A DNA stretch of 16,690 bases from Sphingobium sp. (GTDB lineage: Bacteria > Pseudomonadota > Alphaproteobacteria > Sphingomonadales > Sphingomonadaceae): the NCBI GenBank assembly GCA_017745115.1, contig JAGIAA010000006.1, forward strand, positions 1 through 16,690, written 5' to 3'. The stretch's first letter is position 1. The number at the start of each line of letters is the position of its first letter. Positions 1 to 9,113 of the stretch are shown one piece after another. Both the position numbers and the translations under genes were made by a program. Under the pieces are notes generated by a model that was given only the letters and a program-made list of their open reading frames with translations, searched no databases and was not told the origin of the DNA.

Positions 1-168
1 CAGGCAGCGCGCGCGCAGGCGCCGAGCTTCATGAAGCCCGCCCGCGCCGTTCGCCCGGGCGAAGAGGAGCTGCGCGTCAATCCCCGCGCGCGCTCCGCCA
101 CATTGCGCAGCGCCGTGCGTACCGCCGCCCCTGCCTGGGGCCACAGTTCATCGGGAGCGTCGTCATGA
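1..168 (+). CDS. rsmH: 16S rRNA (cytosine(1402)-N(4))-methyltransferase RsmH, C-terminal end only (partial)
   Basis: The window opens inside this gene. Frame 1 is open from the first base and ends with TGA at 166-168, giving 55 residues. The tail contains the run NPRARSATLRSAVR, close to the NPRSRSAKLR-type signature that ends RsmH (MraW) proteins, and an upstream FMKPARAVRPGEEE segment also typical of the family. RsmH uses S-adenosylmethionine to methylate N4 of C1402 in the decoding site of 16S rRNA. Its catalytic Rossmann domain lies outside the window. In most bacteria it sits near the head of the dcw cluster just before ftsL, which is its position here. Its stop codon overlaps the next start as ATGA at 165-168. 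The identification rests on a short tail plus context, both of which agree. Confidence 0.9.
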   Translation, partial: QAARAQAPSFMKPARAVRPGEEELRVNPRARSATLRSAVRTAAPAWGHSSSGASS

Positions 169-815
169 TCGCCATCAAGCGCCTCTGGAGCATCATGTGG
201 ATCCTCGTCATCGCTGCGGGTGCGCTCACCGCCTATCTGGTGAGCCTGCGCGTCGCGACCGAGCGAAACGCGGTTAAGGCCCTCGAGCGGCAGATCTATT
301 CGACCCGCGCGAACATCCGTTACCTCGAGGTCGAGTTCAGTGCGCGGGCGAACATTCGCCAGCTCGCGGAATGGAACGCGCGCGACATCAAATATTCGGT
401 GCCCGGGGCCGGGCAATATCTCACGAGCGAACGCCAGCTTGCCTCGCTCGACAGCATCGAGCCAAGCGGCCAGCCCAACGCGGCACCGCCCGTCATGGCC
501 GCCATGGCCCAGAATGAGCAGACGAGTGAACCCGCCCCCGCGATGATCGTGCCGGTCAAGGCGGAAGTTCCGGCCAAGCCCGCCAAGGACGAGGGCTTTG
601 CGCCGGTCCGCACGGCGTCTGCTGCCGAATCCGTCAGGCCCAAGGCGATGGCGGTCGTGGCCATTGCCAAACCCGAAGGCGCGCCCCGAATCGTCAAGCT
701 GGTCGACAAGCCGGCTCCCAAGGATCGCCGTGCAATGCGCCTTGCCCAGCTTGAGGCGACGTTGCTCGATCCCAAGACGCTTGGCGGTCCGGCTACGGGC
801 AAGGCATCGCACTGA
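165..815 (+). CDS. ftsL: Cell division protein FtsL-like, single-pass membrane protein with long Ala/Pro-rich tail
   Basis: This 216-residue protein lies between rsmH and ftsI, the canonical ftsL position. It has a short cytoplasmic start, one membrane segment at about residues 7-28 and a helical, probably coiled-coil stretch at about 30-75. The segment around 60-85 (RQLAEWNARDIKYSVPG) resembles the end of FtsL-type coiled coils. FtsL binds FtsB and FtsQ in the periplasm and helps activate FtsW-FtsI. The oddity is length: E. coli FtsL has about 120 residues, whereas here residues 90-180 form an Ala/Pro/Lys-rich low-complexity region followed by a charged helix at about 183-204. The ATG at 165 overlaps the rsmH stop and has GGGAGC at 153-158 as a plausible ribosome site. 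FtsL sequences diverge strongly, so the call rests on topology and position more than on residue identity. Confidence 0.8.
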   Translation: MIAIKRLWSIMWILVIAAGALTAYLVSLRVATERNAVKALERQIYSTRANIRYLEVEFSARANIRQLAEWNARDIKYSVPGAGQYLTSERQLASLDSIEPSGQPNAAPPVMAAMAQNEQTSEPAPAMIVPVKAEVPAKPAKDEGFAPVRTASAAESVRPKAMAVVAIAKPEGAPRIVKLVDKPAPKDRRAMRLAQLEATLLDPKTLGGPATGKASH

Positions 816-2578
816 TGGCAACAATCATAGCCCGTCCGGAACGGCGCACCAGCACAGCACCAGAACGCATCGACATGACGACGGTCGCCCATGGCCGCGT
901 CATGTTGCTGCTTCTGCTGCTGCTTGCCGTGACCTCGGTGCTTGCCGCCAGGATGATCTGGATCGGCGTCGAGGCTAATGCCCGCGCCGGCTCGTCGATC
1001 GCGACGCCCATTCCGATCCGCGCCGATATCGTGGACCGCAACGGCGTGCCGCTTGCGCGCAATATCGACGGCTATGCCATCGCCGTGCATCCCAACAAGA
1101 TCATGAGCGACAAGGCTGCGCTTGCCGAGCGGCTGCACGCCATCTTCCCCGAGCAGAGCACGCAGGAATTCTACGCAATCCTGACCAGCGACAAGGGCTG
1201 GGCCTATCTGCGCCGGCGGGCGCTCCCGGCCGAGGTTGCGGCCGTGAATGCACTGGGCGAAGTCGCGATCGAATTCCCGCGCGAAAAGGAGCGGCTCTAT
1301 CCGCAGCGCAGCCTCGCCGCGCACCTGATCGGCTTTACCAACATGGACGGTCATGGCGGCATGGGTGTCGAACGCAGCTTCGACAAGCGCCTGACCGACG
1401 AGAAGTTCCGTAATACCCCGCTCGCCCTTTCGATCGATTCCCGTGCCCAGGCAGCGCTCGAGGAAGAGATGATCAAGGGCGTGACTGCGCAGAGCGCCAA
1501 GGGCGCGGCGGGCGTCGTGCTCGACGTCCACACGGGCGAGGTGATCGCCATGGTCTCCGTGCCGACCTTCAACCCGAACCGGTTCGAAGTGCCCGAGGCG
1601 CCGATGGTGCGCGGCAGGGACGGCAAGATGCGCGCGGGCGTCATCCAGTGCGAACAGCTGCCGCTCTGCAACCGCGTGGTACAGGCCCGCTACGAGCTCG
1701 GCTCGGTGTTCAAGCCTCTCTCGATCGGTGCCGCCATGGACGCGGGCGTCGTCACCGACATGTCCAGGCTCTACGACGCCACCAAGCCGATTCAGATCGG
1801 CGGCTATGCGATCCACGACCATGATGCGCTCAACATCTGGATGAACGTGCCGCAGGCGCTCATCCATTCGAGCAACATCGTCTCGGCGCGGATCGCCGAC
1901 GAGCTGCATGATGCCGCAGGCGACCGGCTCGCGACCATCTATCGCCAGCTCGAGTTCGACCGCCCCGTATCGATCCAGCTCAACGAGCAGGCGACGACGC
2001 TCTGGCCGCGCGAATGGAGCCGCATCGCCAACATGACCGCTTCCTACGGCCATGGTATTGCGGTGACCCCGATGCATCTCGCCAGCGCCTATGCTGCGCT
2101 GGTCAATGGCGGCATCTGGCACCCGACCTCGGTCGTGAAGCTGGAGCCCGGCCAGATCCCGCAAGGCCGGCGCGTGTTCAGCGCGGCGACCAGCGCGCGG
2201 ATGCGCCAGCTCCTGCGCATGATCGTGCAGAGCGGAACGGGCCGGATGGGCAATGCGGACGGCTATCGCGTCGGCGCCAAGACCGGCACCGGCGAGAAGC
2301 CCGGCATCGGCGGCTACAGCAAGCACAGCAACGTCGTGACCTTCGCATCGGCCTTCCCGATGGACGAGCCGCGCTATGTCGTGGTGGTCGTCATGGACGA
2401 GCCGCAGGGCAGCAAACAATATCCCGGCGTGCGGACGGCGGCCTATACGACGGCACCCATCGTCAAGGCGTTCGTGCAGCGGGTCGGACCGTTGATGGGC
2501 GTGTATCCCGAGGCGAATCGCGACATTGACATTTCGGAGCTGCTCCCGCTGATAGGCGGCGATCAGGACACCCAATGA
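815..2578 (+). CDS. ftsI: Peptidoglycan D,D-transpeptidase FtsI (penicillin-binding protein 3)
   Basis: A 587-residue class B penicillin-binding protein that cross-links septal peptidoglycan, working with FtsW. A cytoplasmic start precedes a leucine-rich membrane anchor at about 28-48. The non-catalytic pedestal domain includes IRADIVDRNGVPLA (about 68-81), the usual start of the PBP dimer region. The transpeptidase domain shows all three active-site motifs: SVFK with nucleophile Ser297 and Lys300, SSN at 352-354 and KTG at 489-491. The spacing is close to that of E. coli PBP3. Between FNPN (about 252-255) and NRVV (286-289) there is an expanded loop with two cysteines, Cys279 and Cys285, just before the catalytic serine. 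No PASTA domains are present. The ATG at 815 shares a base with the ftsL stop (TGATG). A second in-frame ATG at codon 21 (position 875) is possible but less likely given the overlap. Confidence 0.97.
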   Translation: MATIIARPERRTSTAPERIDMTTVAHGRVMLLLLLLLAVTSVLAARMIWIGVEANARAGSSIATPIPIRADIVDRNGVPLARNIDGYAIAVHPNKIMSDKAALAERLHAIFPEQSTQEFYAILTSDKGWAYLRRRALPAEVAAVNALGEVAIEFPREKERLYPQRSLAAHLIGFTNMDGHGGMGVERSFDKRLTDEKFRNTPLALSIDSRAQAALEEEMIKGVTAQSAKGAAGVVLDVHTGEVIAMVSVPTFNPNRFEVPEAPMVRGRDGKMRAGVIQCEQLPLCNRVVQARYELGSVFKPLSIGAAMDAGVVTDMSRLYDATKPIQIGGYAIHDHDALNIWMNVPQALIHSSNIVSARIADELHDAAGDRLATIYRQLEFDRPVSIQLNEQATTLWPREWSRIANMTASYGHGIAVTPMHLASAYAALVNGGIWHPTSVVKLEPGQIPQGRRVFSAATSARMRQLLRMIVQSGTGRMGNADGYRVGAKTGTGEKPGIGGYSKHSNVVTFASAFPMDEPRYVVVVVMDEPQGSKQYPGVRTAAYTTAPIVKAFVQRVGPLMGVYPEANRDIDISELLPLIGGDQDTQ

Positions 2579-4008
2579 CAACTCTCGCAGACCTTGTTCC
2601 GGGCATCAGCGCGTCCGACGGCGCGCACACCGTGACGGGCTTTGCCATCGACAATCGCAAGGTCGCCCAGGGCGCGGTTTTCGGCGCTTTCGAGGGCGCG
2701 CGGGTCAATGGCGAGGACTTCATCCCGGCAGCGATCGCGGCTGGCGCAGTGGCCGTCGTCGCGCGTCCCCAGGCCAGGGTCGAGGGCGCCGTTCACATCA
2801 GGGCCGATGAACCGCGCCGGCTCTTCGCGCAGATCGCCGCGCGCTTCTATGCGCCCTATCCGGCCACGGTCGTTGCGGTTACCGGCACGAACGGCAAGAC
2901 CTCCACCGTTGAGCTCACGCGCCAGCTCTGGCGCATGGCGGGCGAGAAGTCGGCAAGCATCGGTACGCTTGGCGTGACGACGTCGGTCGACCAGGTCTCG
3001 ACGGGTCTCACAACCCCGGACATCGTGACGTTCCTGTCGAACATGGCGGGACTTGCGCGCGAGGGCATCACGCACGTCGCCTATGAGGCGTCCAGCCATG
3101 GTTTGGCACAATATCGCAGCGAGGGTTTGCCGGTCCGTGCCGGCGCCTTCACCAACCTCAGCCGCGATCATCTCGATTATCACGGCACGATGGAGCATTA
3201 TTTCGAGGCCAAGATGCGTCTGTTCGACGAAGTCGTCGAAGACGGTGGCGTGGCGGTCATCTGGGCGGACGACGAGGCACGATCGGGCGAAGTGATCGAT
3301 CATGCCCGCATGCGCGGCCTCCAGGTCATCACGGTCGGGACGCAGGGCGAGACACTGAAGCTCGTGAGCCGCAAGGCGAGCCAGCTCGGCCAGACGCTGA
3401 TGATCGAAGCCGAGGGTGCGACACACAAGGTCGAGCTGCCGCTGATCGGCGCCTATCAGGCGGCCAATGCGCTGACCGCAGCAGGGCTCGTGCTCGCGAC
3501 GGGTGGCAAGCTTGGCGACGTGCTTGGCCATCTTGCGCGGGTGACGCCGGTGCGCGGGCGGCTGGAGCGGGCAGTCATCACCAAAGCGGGCGCCCCCGTC
3601 TATGTCGATTATGCGCACACACCCGATGGTCTGCGCGCGGCGATCGAGGCTTTGCGCCCGCACACGGCTGGCCGGCTCATCACGGTGTTCGGCGCCGGTG
3701 GTGATCGCGATGCCGGCAAGCGCCCGCTGATGGGGCAGGTCGCAGCGGAGCTTTCCGACGACGTGATCGTGACGGATGACAATCCGCGCGGCGAGGATCC
3801 CGGCGTCATCCGCAGCGCCATCCTGGCCGGCGCGCCGGGTGCACGCGAGATCGGCGGGCGGCGTGCGGCCATAGTCGAGGCGATTGCGCAGGCGGGCCCT
3901 AAGGACATCGTGCTGCTGGCAGGCAAGGGTCATGAGCAGGGCCAGATCATCGGCGACAGGGTCTTGCCGTTCGACGATGTGACTGTCGCGAGGGAATGCG
4001 CGGCATGA
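2575..4008 (+). CDS. murE: UDP-N-acetylmuramoyl-L-alanyl-D-glutamate--2,6-diaminopimelate ligase MurE
   Basis: This 477-residue cytoplasmic Mur ligase uses ATP to add meso-diaminopimelate to UDP-MurNAc-L-Ala-D-Glu. The three-domain order is visible: an N-terminal UDP-binding domain, a central ATPase domain with P-loop GTNGKTS at 104-110, and a C-terminal domain. Lys213 in YFEAKMRLF is the likely carbamylated lysine. The C-terminal domain carries FGAGGDRDAGKRP (about 372-384) and DNPR at 402-405. DNPR is the signature that separates diaminopimelate-adding from lysine-adding MurE, so the wall peptide should carry meso-DAP, as expected in a Gram-negative. The start codon overlaps the ftsI stop as ATGA at 2575-2578 with only a weak purine-rich site upstream, which suggests coupled translation. 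Length is normal for the family. Confidence 0.98.
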   Translation: MTTLADLVPGISASDGAHTVTGFAIDNRKVAQGAVFGAFEGARVNGEDFIPAAIAAGAVAVVARPQARVEGAVHIRADEPRRLFAQIAARFYAPYPATVVAVTGTNGKTSTVELTRQLWRMAGEKSASIGTLGVTTSVDQVSTGLTTPDIVTFLSNMAGLAREGITHVAYEASSHGLAQYRSEGLPVRAGAFTNLSRDHLDYHGTMEHYFEAKMRLFDEVVEDGGVAVIWADDEARSGEVIDHARMRGLQVITVGTQGETLKLVSRKASQLGQTLMIEAEGATHKVELPLIGAYQAANALTAAGLVLATGGKLGDVLGHLARVTPVRGRLERAVITKAGAPVYVDYAHTPDGLRAAIEALRPHTAGRLITVFGAGGDRDAGKRPLMGQVAAELSDDVIVTDDNPRGEDPGVIRSAILAGAPGAREIGGRRAAIVEAIAQAGPKDIVLLAGKGHEQGQIIGDRVLPFDDVTVARECAA

Positions 4009-5384
4009 GCCCGCTATGGACCGGAGAGGCCATTGCGGAGGCCACGAGCGGGGCGCTATCGGCGCCCTTCGCCGTTTCTGGCGTGGCGTTCGACAGCCGG
4101 GAAGTCGAGCCTGGCGACCTGTTCGTCGCCATGCGCGGCGAAGCGGCGGATGGTCATGATTATGCTGCCAGGGCGCGGGCTGCGGGTGCGGCCGGCATGC
4201 TCGTCGAGCGCCCGGTCGAAGGGCCGCACGTGCTTGTGCCGGACAGCCTTGAGGGGCTCGTCGCGCTGGGCCGAGCCTCGCGAGCCAGGACCTACGCGAA
4301 GATCATCGGTGTCACCGGGTCTGCCGGCAAGACGGGCACCAAGGAGGCCCTGTTCCACGCCTTCAACCGGATGAGCTTCGGCGCCGCCCACCGGTCGCTC
4401 AAGAGCTACAACAACCATGTCGGCGTGCCGCTCAGCCTGGCACGGATGCCTGCAGAGACGCGCTACGGCATCTTCGAGATGGGCATGAACCACGAGGGTG
4501 AACTGCGCGCGCTGACGGCGCTGGTGCGGCCTCATGTCGCCGTCGTCACCACCATCGCGCCAGCCCATATCGAATATTTCGGGACCGAGACGAAGATTGC
4601 CGAGGCCAAGGCGGAGATTTTCGAGGGTCTCGTCGAGGGCGGCACGGCGGTCATTCCCTATGACAGCCCGCATCGCGATCTGCTCATGAAGGCGGCGGAG
4701 CCTTATGCTGCTCATATCGTCACCTTCGGTCTAGACAAGGGCGCAGATGTGCGCGCGATGGAGGCCGTCCCCGCCGAGCACGGCGGTACGCTCGTGAGCG
4801 CGCAACTGCCGGGCGTCCATCTGGGTTTCACGCTGTCCATGCCCGGCCGTCACTGGATCGCCAATTCGCTCGCCGTGCTCGCGGCGGTGCAGGCGGCCGG
4901 CGGCGACCTCGCCGTAGCGGGGCTTGCCTTGGCACGGCTGCCGGGCATGCCGGGGCGCGGCGAGCGGCGCCGTATTCGCACGGCGGATGGCGGCGAAGCA
5001 CTGCTGATCGACGAGGCCTATAACGCCAATCCGGCGTCCATGGCCGCGACGCTGACCCAACTCGGCGAGGAGAATGGCCGGCGCCGCATTGCGATCCTCG
5101 GCGCGATGAAGGAATTGGGTGCCCAGTCCGCAGCATTGCATGCCGGCCTTGCCGACCCGGTGCTCGCGGCGGACGTCGATCAGCTCCTGCTCGTCGGCGA
5201 GGAAATGGCACCGCTCGCCGAGGCGCTGAAAGGCCGGATCGATGTGGAGCTGACAGCCACTGCGAGTGACGCGATCACGCGGGCGGCGACCATGCTTAAG
5301 GATGGAGATGTGGTGCTGGTAAAGGGTTCGAACAGCGTAGGCCTGTCACGATTGGTGACGACCCTGTCGGCGGAGATGGTCTGA
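4005..5384 (+). CDS. murF: UDP-N-acetylmuramoyl-tripeptide--D-alanyl-D-alanine ligase MurF
   Basis: This Mur ligase adds the D-Ala-D-Ala made by Ddl to the UDP-MurNAc-tripeptide from MurE, completing the cytoplasmic pentapeptide precursor. The chosen start gives 459 residues. The N-terminal domain contains [14 protein letters not shown] (about 29-42). The ATPase domain has the P-loop GSAGKTGTK (105-113), followed by [11 protein letters not shown] (136-146). DEAYNANP at 336-343 is a hallmark of MurF. I chose the ATG at 4005 because it overlaps the murE stop as ATGA, sits 9 bases after GAGGGA (3990-3995) and yields an MSPLWT start like other MurF proteins. An in-frame ATG at 3996 would add three residues but lies directly on the putative ribosome site. 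The stop shares one base with the mraY start. Confidence 0.97.
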   Translation: MSPLWTGEAIAEATSGALSAPFAVSGVAFDSREVEPGDLFVAMRGEAADGHDYAARARAAGAAGMLVERPVEGPHVLVPDSLEGLVALGRASRARTYAKIIGVTGSAGKTGTKEALFHAFNRMSFGAAHRSLKSYNNHVGVPLSLARMPAETRYGIFEMGMNHEGELRALTALVRPHVAVVTTIAPAHIEYFGTETKIAEAKAEIFEGLVEGGTAVIPYDSPHRDLLMKAAEPYAAHIVTFGLDKGADVRAMEAVPAEHGGTLVSAQLPGVHLGFTLSMPGRHWIANSLAVLAAVQAAGGDLAVAGLALARLPGMPGRGERRRIRTADGGEALLIDEAYNANPASMAATLTQLGEENGRRRIAILGAMKELGAQSAALHAGLADPVLAADVDQLLLVGEEMAPLAEALKGRIDVELTATASDAITRAATMLKDGDVVLVKGSNSVGLSRLVTTLSAEMV

Positions 5385-6454
5385 TGCTTTACTGGCTTGC
5401 CGATCAGCTCAGCTTTCCCGGCCTTCTCAATCTCATCCGCTATCTCACCTTCCGTGCCGGTGCAGCCATCATCACGGCGCTCGTCATCGGTCTGGTCATC
5501 GGACCGAGGTTCATCGGCTGGCTGCGCGTCCGCCAGGGCAAAGGGCAGCCGATCCGCACCGACGGACCGCAAACCCATCTCGCCAAGCGCGGCACGCCGA
5601 CCATGGGCGGGCTCATGATCCTGACCGCGCTGATGGCGTCTGTGCTGCTCTGGATGAACCTCGCGTCGATCTACATCTGGGCTTGCGTGATGGTGACGCT
5701 CGGCTTTGGTGCGATCGGCTTCATGGACGATTACGACAAGGTGACCAAGGCGAGCCATAAGGGCCTTTCCGCGCGGATGCGGCTGTTCGCCGAGTTTGTG
5801 ATTGCCGGCCTTGCGACCTGGCTGATCGTCAGCCGCAACGGGACCTTGCTCTATCTGCCCTTCTGGAGCGGCGGTGCGCTCGACCTGGGCCCGCTTTATT
5901 ACGTGTTCGGTGCGATCGTGATCGTCGCCTTCGGCAACGCGGTGAACCTGACCGACGGCCTCGACGGTCTTGCCTCCATGCCGGTCATCATCGCCTGCCT
6001 CACCTTCATGGCCTTCGCCTATCTGGTCGGCCGCGCCGACTATGCGCATTATCTCGGCATTCCCCACGTGCCGGGTGCGGGCGATCTCATCATCCTTTGC
6101 GGTGCGATGGTGGGGGCCTGCCTTGCCTTTCTCTGGTTCAACGCGCCGCCCGCGGCCGTGTTCATGGGCGACACCGGCAGCCTGGCGCTCGGCGGCACCA
6201 TCGGCGTCATCGCCGTCGCAACCCATCATGAGATCGTGCTGGGCGTCGTCGGCGGCCTGTTCGTGGTCGAGGCACTGAGCGTCATCATCCAGGTCTTCTG
6301 GTACAAGCGCACGGGCCGCCGCGTGTTCCGCATGGCGCCGATCCATCATCATTTCGAACAGCTCGGCTGGGCGGAATCGACCGTCGTGGTGCGCTTCTGG
6401 ATCGTGTCCTTCGTGCTCGCGCTGGCGGGCCTTGCGACGCTCAAGCTGCGGTGA
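5384..6454 (+). CDS. mraY: Phospho-N-acetylmuramoyl-pentapeptide transferase MraY (lipid I synthase)
   Basis: This 356-residue polytopic inner-membrane enzyme transfers phospho-MurNAc-pentapeptide from the UDP precursor to undecaprenyl phosphate, making lipid I. About ten hydrophobic segments are apparent. Family motifs in order are TPTMGG (71-76), the Asp pair D115-D116 in [16 protein letters not shown] (188-196), D263 in FMGDTGSL, and the histidine cluster [13 protein letters not shown] (317-329). These include the acidic residues associated with magnesium binding and catalysis in the family. The length matches E. coli MraY (360). The ATG at 5384 overlaps the murF stop as TGATG and has GGAG at 5372-5375 as a ribosome site. 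The gene sits between murF and murD, the usual dcw arrangement. Confidence 0.98.
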   Translation: MLYWLADQLSFPGLLNLIRYLTFRAGAAIITALVIGLVIGPRFIGWLRVRQGKGQPIRTDGPQTHLAKRGTPTMGGLMILTALMASVLLWMNLASIYIWACVMVTLGFGAIGFMDDYDKVTKASHKGLSARMRLFAEFVIAGLATWLIVSRNGTLLYLPFWSGGALDLGPLYYVFGAIVIVAFGNAVNLTDGLDGLASMPVIIACLTFMAFAYLVGRADYAHYLGIPHVPGAGDLIILCGAMVGACLAFLWFNAPPAAVFMGDTGSLALGGTIGVIAVATHHEIVLGVVGGLFVVEALSVIIQVFWYKRTGRRVFRMAPIHHHFEQLGWAESTVVVRFWIVSFVLALAGLATLKLR

Positions 6455-7791
6455 TCGTCTCCGAAGCCTTTCGCGGAAAACGCTATGCCGTGCTCGGCCT
6501 CGCGCGCTCGGGCCTCGCCACGGTCGAGGCGCTGGCGGCGAGCGACGCGATCGTCTTCGCCTGGGACCAGCGCGAGGACGCTCGCGCACTTGTCGCGAGC
6601 AAGGCCGCGATTGCCGACCCGATGGAGATGGAACTGGCGGGTCTCGATGCCATCATCATCTCGCCGGGCGTGCCCCTCAATCGCCATCCCATTGCAGCGC
6701 GGGCGCGCGAGGCCGGCGTGCCGATCATCGGCGACATCGAGCTCTTTGCCCTCGCCAGACCGACACTGCCGGCGCATCGCGTGGTCGGGATCACCGGCAC
6801 CAACGGCAAGTCCACGACGACGGCGCTGATTCATCACATCCTGCGCAATGCCGGGCTACCCACACGCATGGGCGGCAATATCGGGCTCCCCATTCTCGGA
6901 CAGGACCCGCTCAATGCCGGCGGCGTCTATGTGCTGGAACTGTCGAGCTATCAGATCGACCTGACCTTCAATCTCGATTGCGACGTGGCGGTCCTGCTCA
7001 ACGTGACGCCCGACCATCTCGACCGCTATGCTGATTTTGAAGCCTATGTGGACGCCAAGGCGCGCCTCTTCGAGATGCAGTCGCCCGCCCATGCCGCCGT
7101 GATCGCCGTGGACGATGATGTGACGCGCCGCGTCGCGATGGGCGTGCCGCGGGCCCGTAAAGTCTCGGCTGGAACGATCGATCCCGACGCGCAACTGAAA
7201 TGGCCGTCCCTCCAGGGCCCGCACAATGCGCAAAATGTCGCTGTCGCGCTCGCAGTCGCCGATGCGCTCGGCATCGCGGAGAACGTCGCGCTCGACGCGC
7301 TCGAAAGCTATGCCAGCCTGCCGCACCGCATGCAGCGCGTTGGCGAGCGGGACGGTGTGCTCTTCATCAACGACAGCAAGGCGACCAATGCCGCATCGAC
7401 CGCGCCGGCGCTGGCTGCCTGGCCGGCCATGTATGGCAAGCCGCGCATCCACTGGATCCTGGGCGGTCTCGCCAAGAGCGATAATCTCGACGAATGCGCC
7501 GAAGGATTCCCCAACGTCGCGCATGCCTATACGATCGGCGAAGCCGGGCCGTTGTTTGCGCGGTTGCTGCGGGAGGCGGGCATAGAGGTCACCGAATGCG
7601 AGCTGCTGGTGACGGCCGTCACCGAAGCCGCGGCACGGGCAAAGTCCGGCGACGTGGTCCTGCTCTCGCCGGCTTGCGCATCGTTCGACCAGTTCCGCGA
7701 TTTCGAGGCCCGGGGCGATGCATTTGCGGCGGCCGTCGCTGCGCTCCAGGACGTTGGCGGCGAGACGGCTGATCAGGGGGGTGTGGCATGA
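6451..7791 (+). CDS. murD: UDP-N-acetylmuramoyl-L-alanine--D-glutamate ligase MurD
   Basis: This 446-residue Mur ligase adds D-glutamate to UDP-MurNAc-L-Ala. The N-terminal Rossmann-like domain contains [10 protein letters not shown] (about 14-23) and IISPGVPLN (about 69-77). The P-loop is GTNGKST at 116-122, followed by LELSSYQ (162-168) and [10 protein letters not shown] (184-193). Lys203 in DAKARLFE is the likely carbamylated lysine, and [13 protein letters not shown] follows in the C-terminal half. The start is GTG at 6451, overlapping the mraY stop as GTGA. No good ribosome site precedes it, so translation probably depends on ribosomes terminating on mraY. The enzyme acts in the cytoplasm between MurC and MurE in the pathway, although the gene follows mraY here. 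The length is typical (E. coli 438). Confidence 0.97.
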   Translation: MIVSEAFRGKRYAVLGLARSGLATVEALAASDAIVFAWDQREDARALVASKAAIADPMEMELAGLDAIIISPGVPLNRHPIAARAREAGVPIIGDIELFALARPTLPAHRVVGITGTNGKSTTTALIHHILRNAGLPTRMGGNIGLPILGQDPLNAGGVYVLELSSYQIDLTFNLDCDVAVLLNVTPDHLDRYADFEAYVDAKARLFEMQSPAHAAVIAVDDDVTRRVAMGVPRARKVSAGTIDPDAQLKWPSLQGPHNAQNVAVALAVADALGIAENVALDALESYASLPHRMQRVGERDGVLFINDSKATNAASTAPALAAWPAMYGKPRIHWILGGLAKSDNLDECAEGFPNVAHAYTIGEAGPLFARLLREAGIEVTECELLVTAVTEAAARAKSGDVVLLSPACASFDQFRDFEARGDAFAAAVAALQDVGGETADQGGVA

Positions 7792-9113
7792 ACGACGAGA
7801 CCGGCAAGCAGGACGATCCGACCTCGGCAAGTCGCCTTGCCCAGCTCGATCTCGCGCTGACCTCGCTGCGTCCGCGCACCAGCCCGCGCATGGGCCCGCG
7901 TGCGACGATCGACCGCGCGCTGGCGCCGTTGAAGGCGCGCCAGGCCCGGCCGCTCCCGCGTGAGCGGACGGCGCTTGCCGTCTGGTTCTGGGAGATCGAC
8001 CGCGTCCTGCTCGGTCTCATCATCGTGCTGATCGCCATTGGCCTCGTCGCCGTCGCCGCTGCGTCGCCGGTCGGCGCCATCGATCGCTCGACCAGCGACG
8101 TCGCGGTCAATCCGCTGCATTATTTCTATCGGCACCTGATGTGGATCAGCGTGGGCATGGTCGTGATGATCGGCACCAGCATGCTGCCGCGCACCCAGGC
8201 ACGGCGGCTCGCGGTCGGCCTTGCGGTAACGTTCGGGGTCTGCCTCATCCTCGTCCCGCTCGTCGGAACGCAGATCAACGGCGCGACACGCTGGCTGGGG
8301 GGCGCGGCCCTGCGCTTCCAGCCCTCGGAATTCCTCAAGCCCGTCTACGTCGTGGCAATGGCGTGGCTATTGTCGTTGAAGGCACGCGACCCGTCGCTGC
8401 CGGTCGTGCCGTTGACCGGCATGCTGACCGGCATCGTGGCACTGCTGCTCATGCGCCAGCCCGATTTCGGCCAGACGGTCGTGTTCTGCGTCATGTGGGG
8501 CGTATTGCTGCTCATGGCCGGGGAATCGATGAAGCTGCTCGGCGGGTTCGTCGCGGCGTTCGTCGGGCTCATCGTGCTGGCCTATCTTTTCTACGAGAAT
8601 GGCCGGCAGCGCATCGATGCCTTCCTGCGTCCCGAGCAAGATCCGGCGGCGGGTCCCGATCAGGTGGAGCTCGCCTATCGGACCATCACCCATGGCGGCC
8701 TGTTCGGCGTGGGTCCCGGTGGCGGCACGGCCAAGTTCAACCTCCCCGAAGCGCATACCGACTATATCTTCTCGGTGATCGGCGAGGAATTCGGCCTGAT
8801 TGCCTGCATCGCCATTGCCGTCGTCTATTTCGCCATCGTCGCGCGCGTTCTCTGGCGGCTGCTCGACGAGGAGGACACGTTCATCATCCTCGCGGCCGGC
8901 GGCCTCGCCGTTGAGATGGCCATGCAGGCGATCATCAATATCGGCGTGAATATCCAGCTCTTCCCGTCCAAGGGCATGACGCTGCCTTTCATCAGCTATG
9001 GCGGTTCGTCGATGATCGCGCTCTGCGGCGGCGTCGGCCTGTTGCTGGCCTTCACCCGGCGCAATCCGTATATGGCGCGCTCTTCCAACGTCGGGAATCG
9101 GAGCGGCCGATGA
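7788..9113 (+). CDS. ftsW: Septal peptidoglycan glycosyltransferase FtsW (SEDS family)
   Basis: This 441-residue SEDS polymerase is the glycosyltransferase partner of FtsI and polymerises lipid II at the septum. About ten membrane segments begin near residue 70, preceded by a hydrophilic, Arg/Pro-rich cytoplasmic region of roughly 65 residues. Family signatures include NGATRWL (164-170), FQPSEFLKP (177-185) and RQPDFGQ (213-219). The loop NLPEAHTDYIFSVIGEEFG (318-336) contains Asp325, which aligns with the essential Asp297 of E. coli FtsW. FISYGGSS near the C-terminus is another SEDS hallmark. The ATG overlaps the murD stop (ATGA at 7788-7791) and has an AGGGGGG-type ribosome site just upstream. 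Its position between murD and murG, not beside mreCD, favours FtsW over RodA. Confidence 0.97.
   Translation: MNDETGKQDDPTSASRLAQLDLALTSLRPRTSPRMGPRATIDRALAPLKARQARPLPRERTALAVWFWEIDRVLLGLIIVLIAIGLVAVAAASPVGAIDRSTSDVAVNPLHYFYRHLMWISVGMVVMIGTSMLPRTQARRLAVGLAVTFGVCLILVPLVGTQINGATRWLGGAALRFQPSEFLKPVYVVAMAWLLSLKARDPSLPVVPLTGMLTGIVALLLMRQPDFGQTVVFCVMWGVLLLMAGESMKLLGGFVAAFVGLIVLAYLFYENGRQRIDAFLRPEQDPAAGPDQVELAYRTITHGGLFGVGPGGGTAKFNLPEAHTDYIFSVIGEEFGLIACIAIAVVYFAIVARVLWRLLDEEDTFIILAAGGLAVEMAMQAIINIGVNIQLFPSKGMTLPFISYGGSSMIALCGGVGLLLAFTRRNPYMARSSNVGNRSGR

Noticed and set aside
320..2581. A 753-codon open frame on the minus strand opposite ftsL and ftsI
   Set aside because: It is an antisense shadow caused by high-GC codon bias. 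The translation is rich in His, Arg, Asp and Ala with no recognisable domain, and the + strand carries well-supported genes throughout.
3996..4004. ATG at 3996 as the murF start
   Set aside because: It directly abuts the GAGGGA ribosome-site candidate with no spacer, whereas ATG at 4005 has 9-base spacing and the ATGA overlap seen across the cluster.
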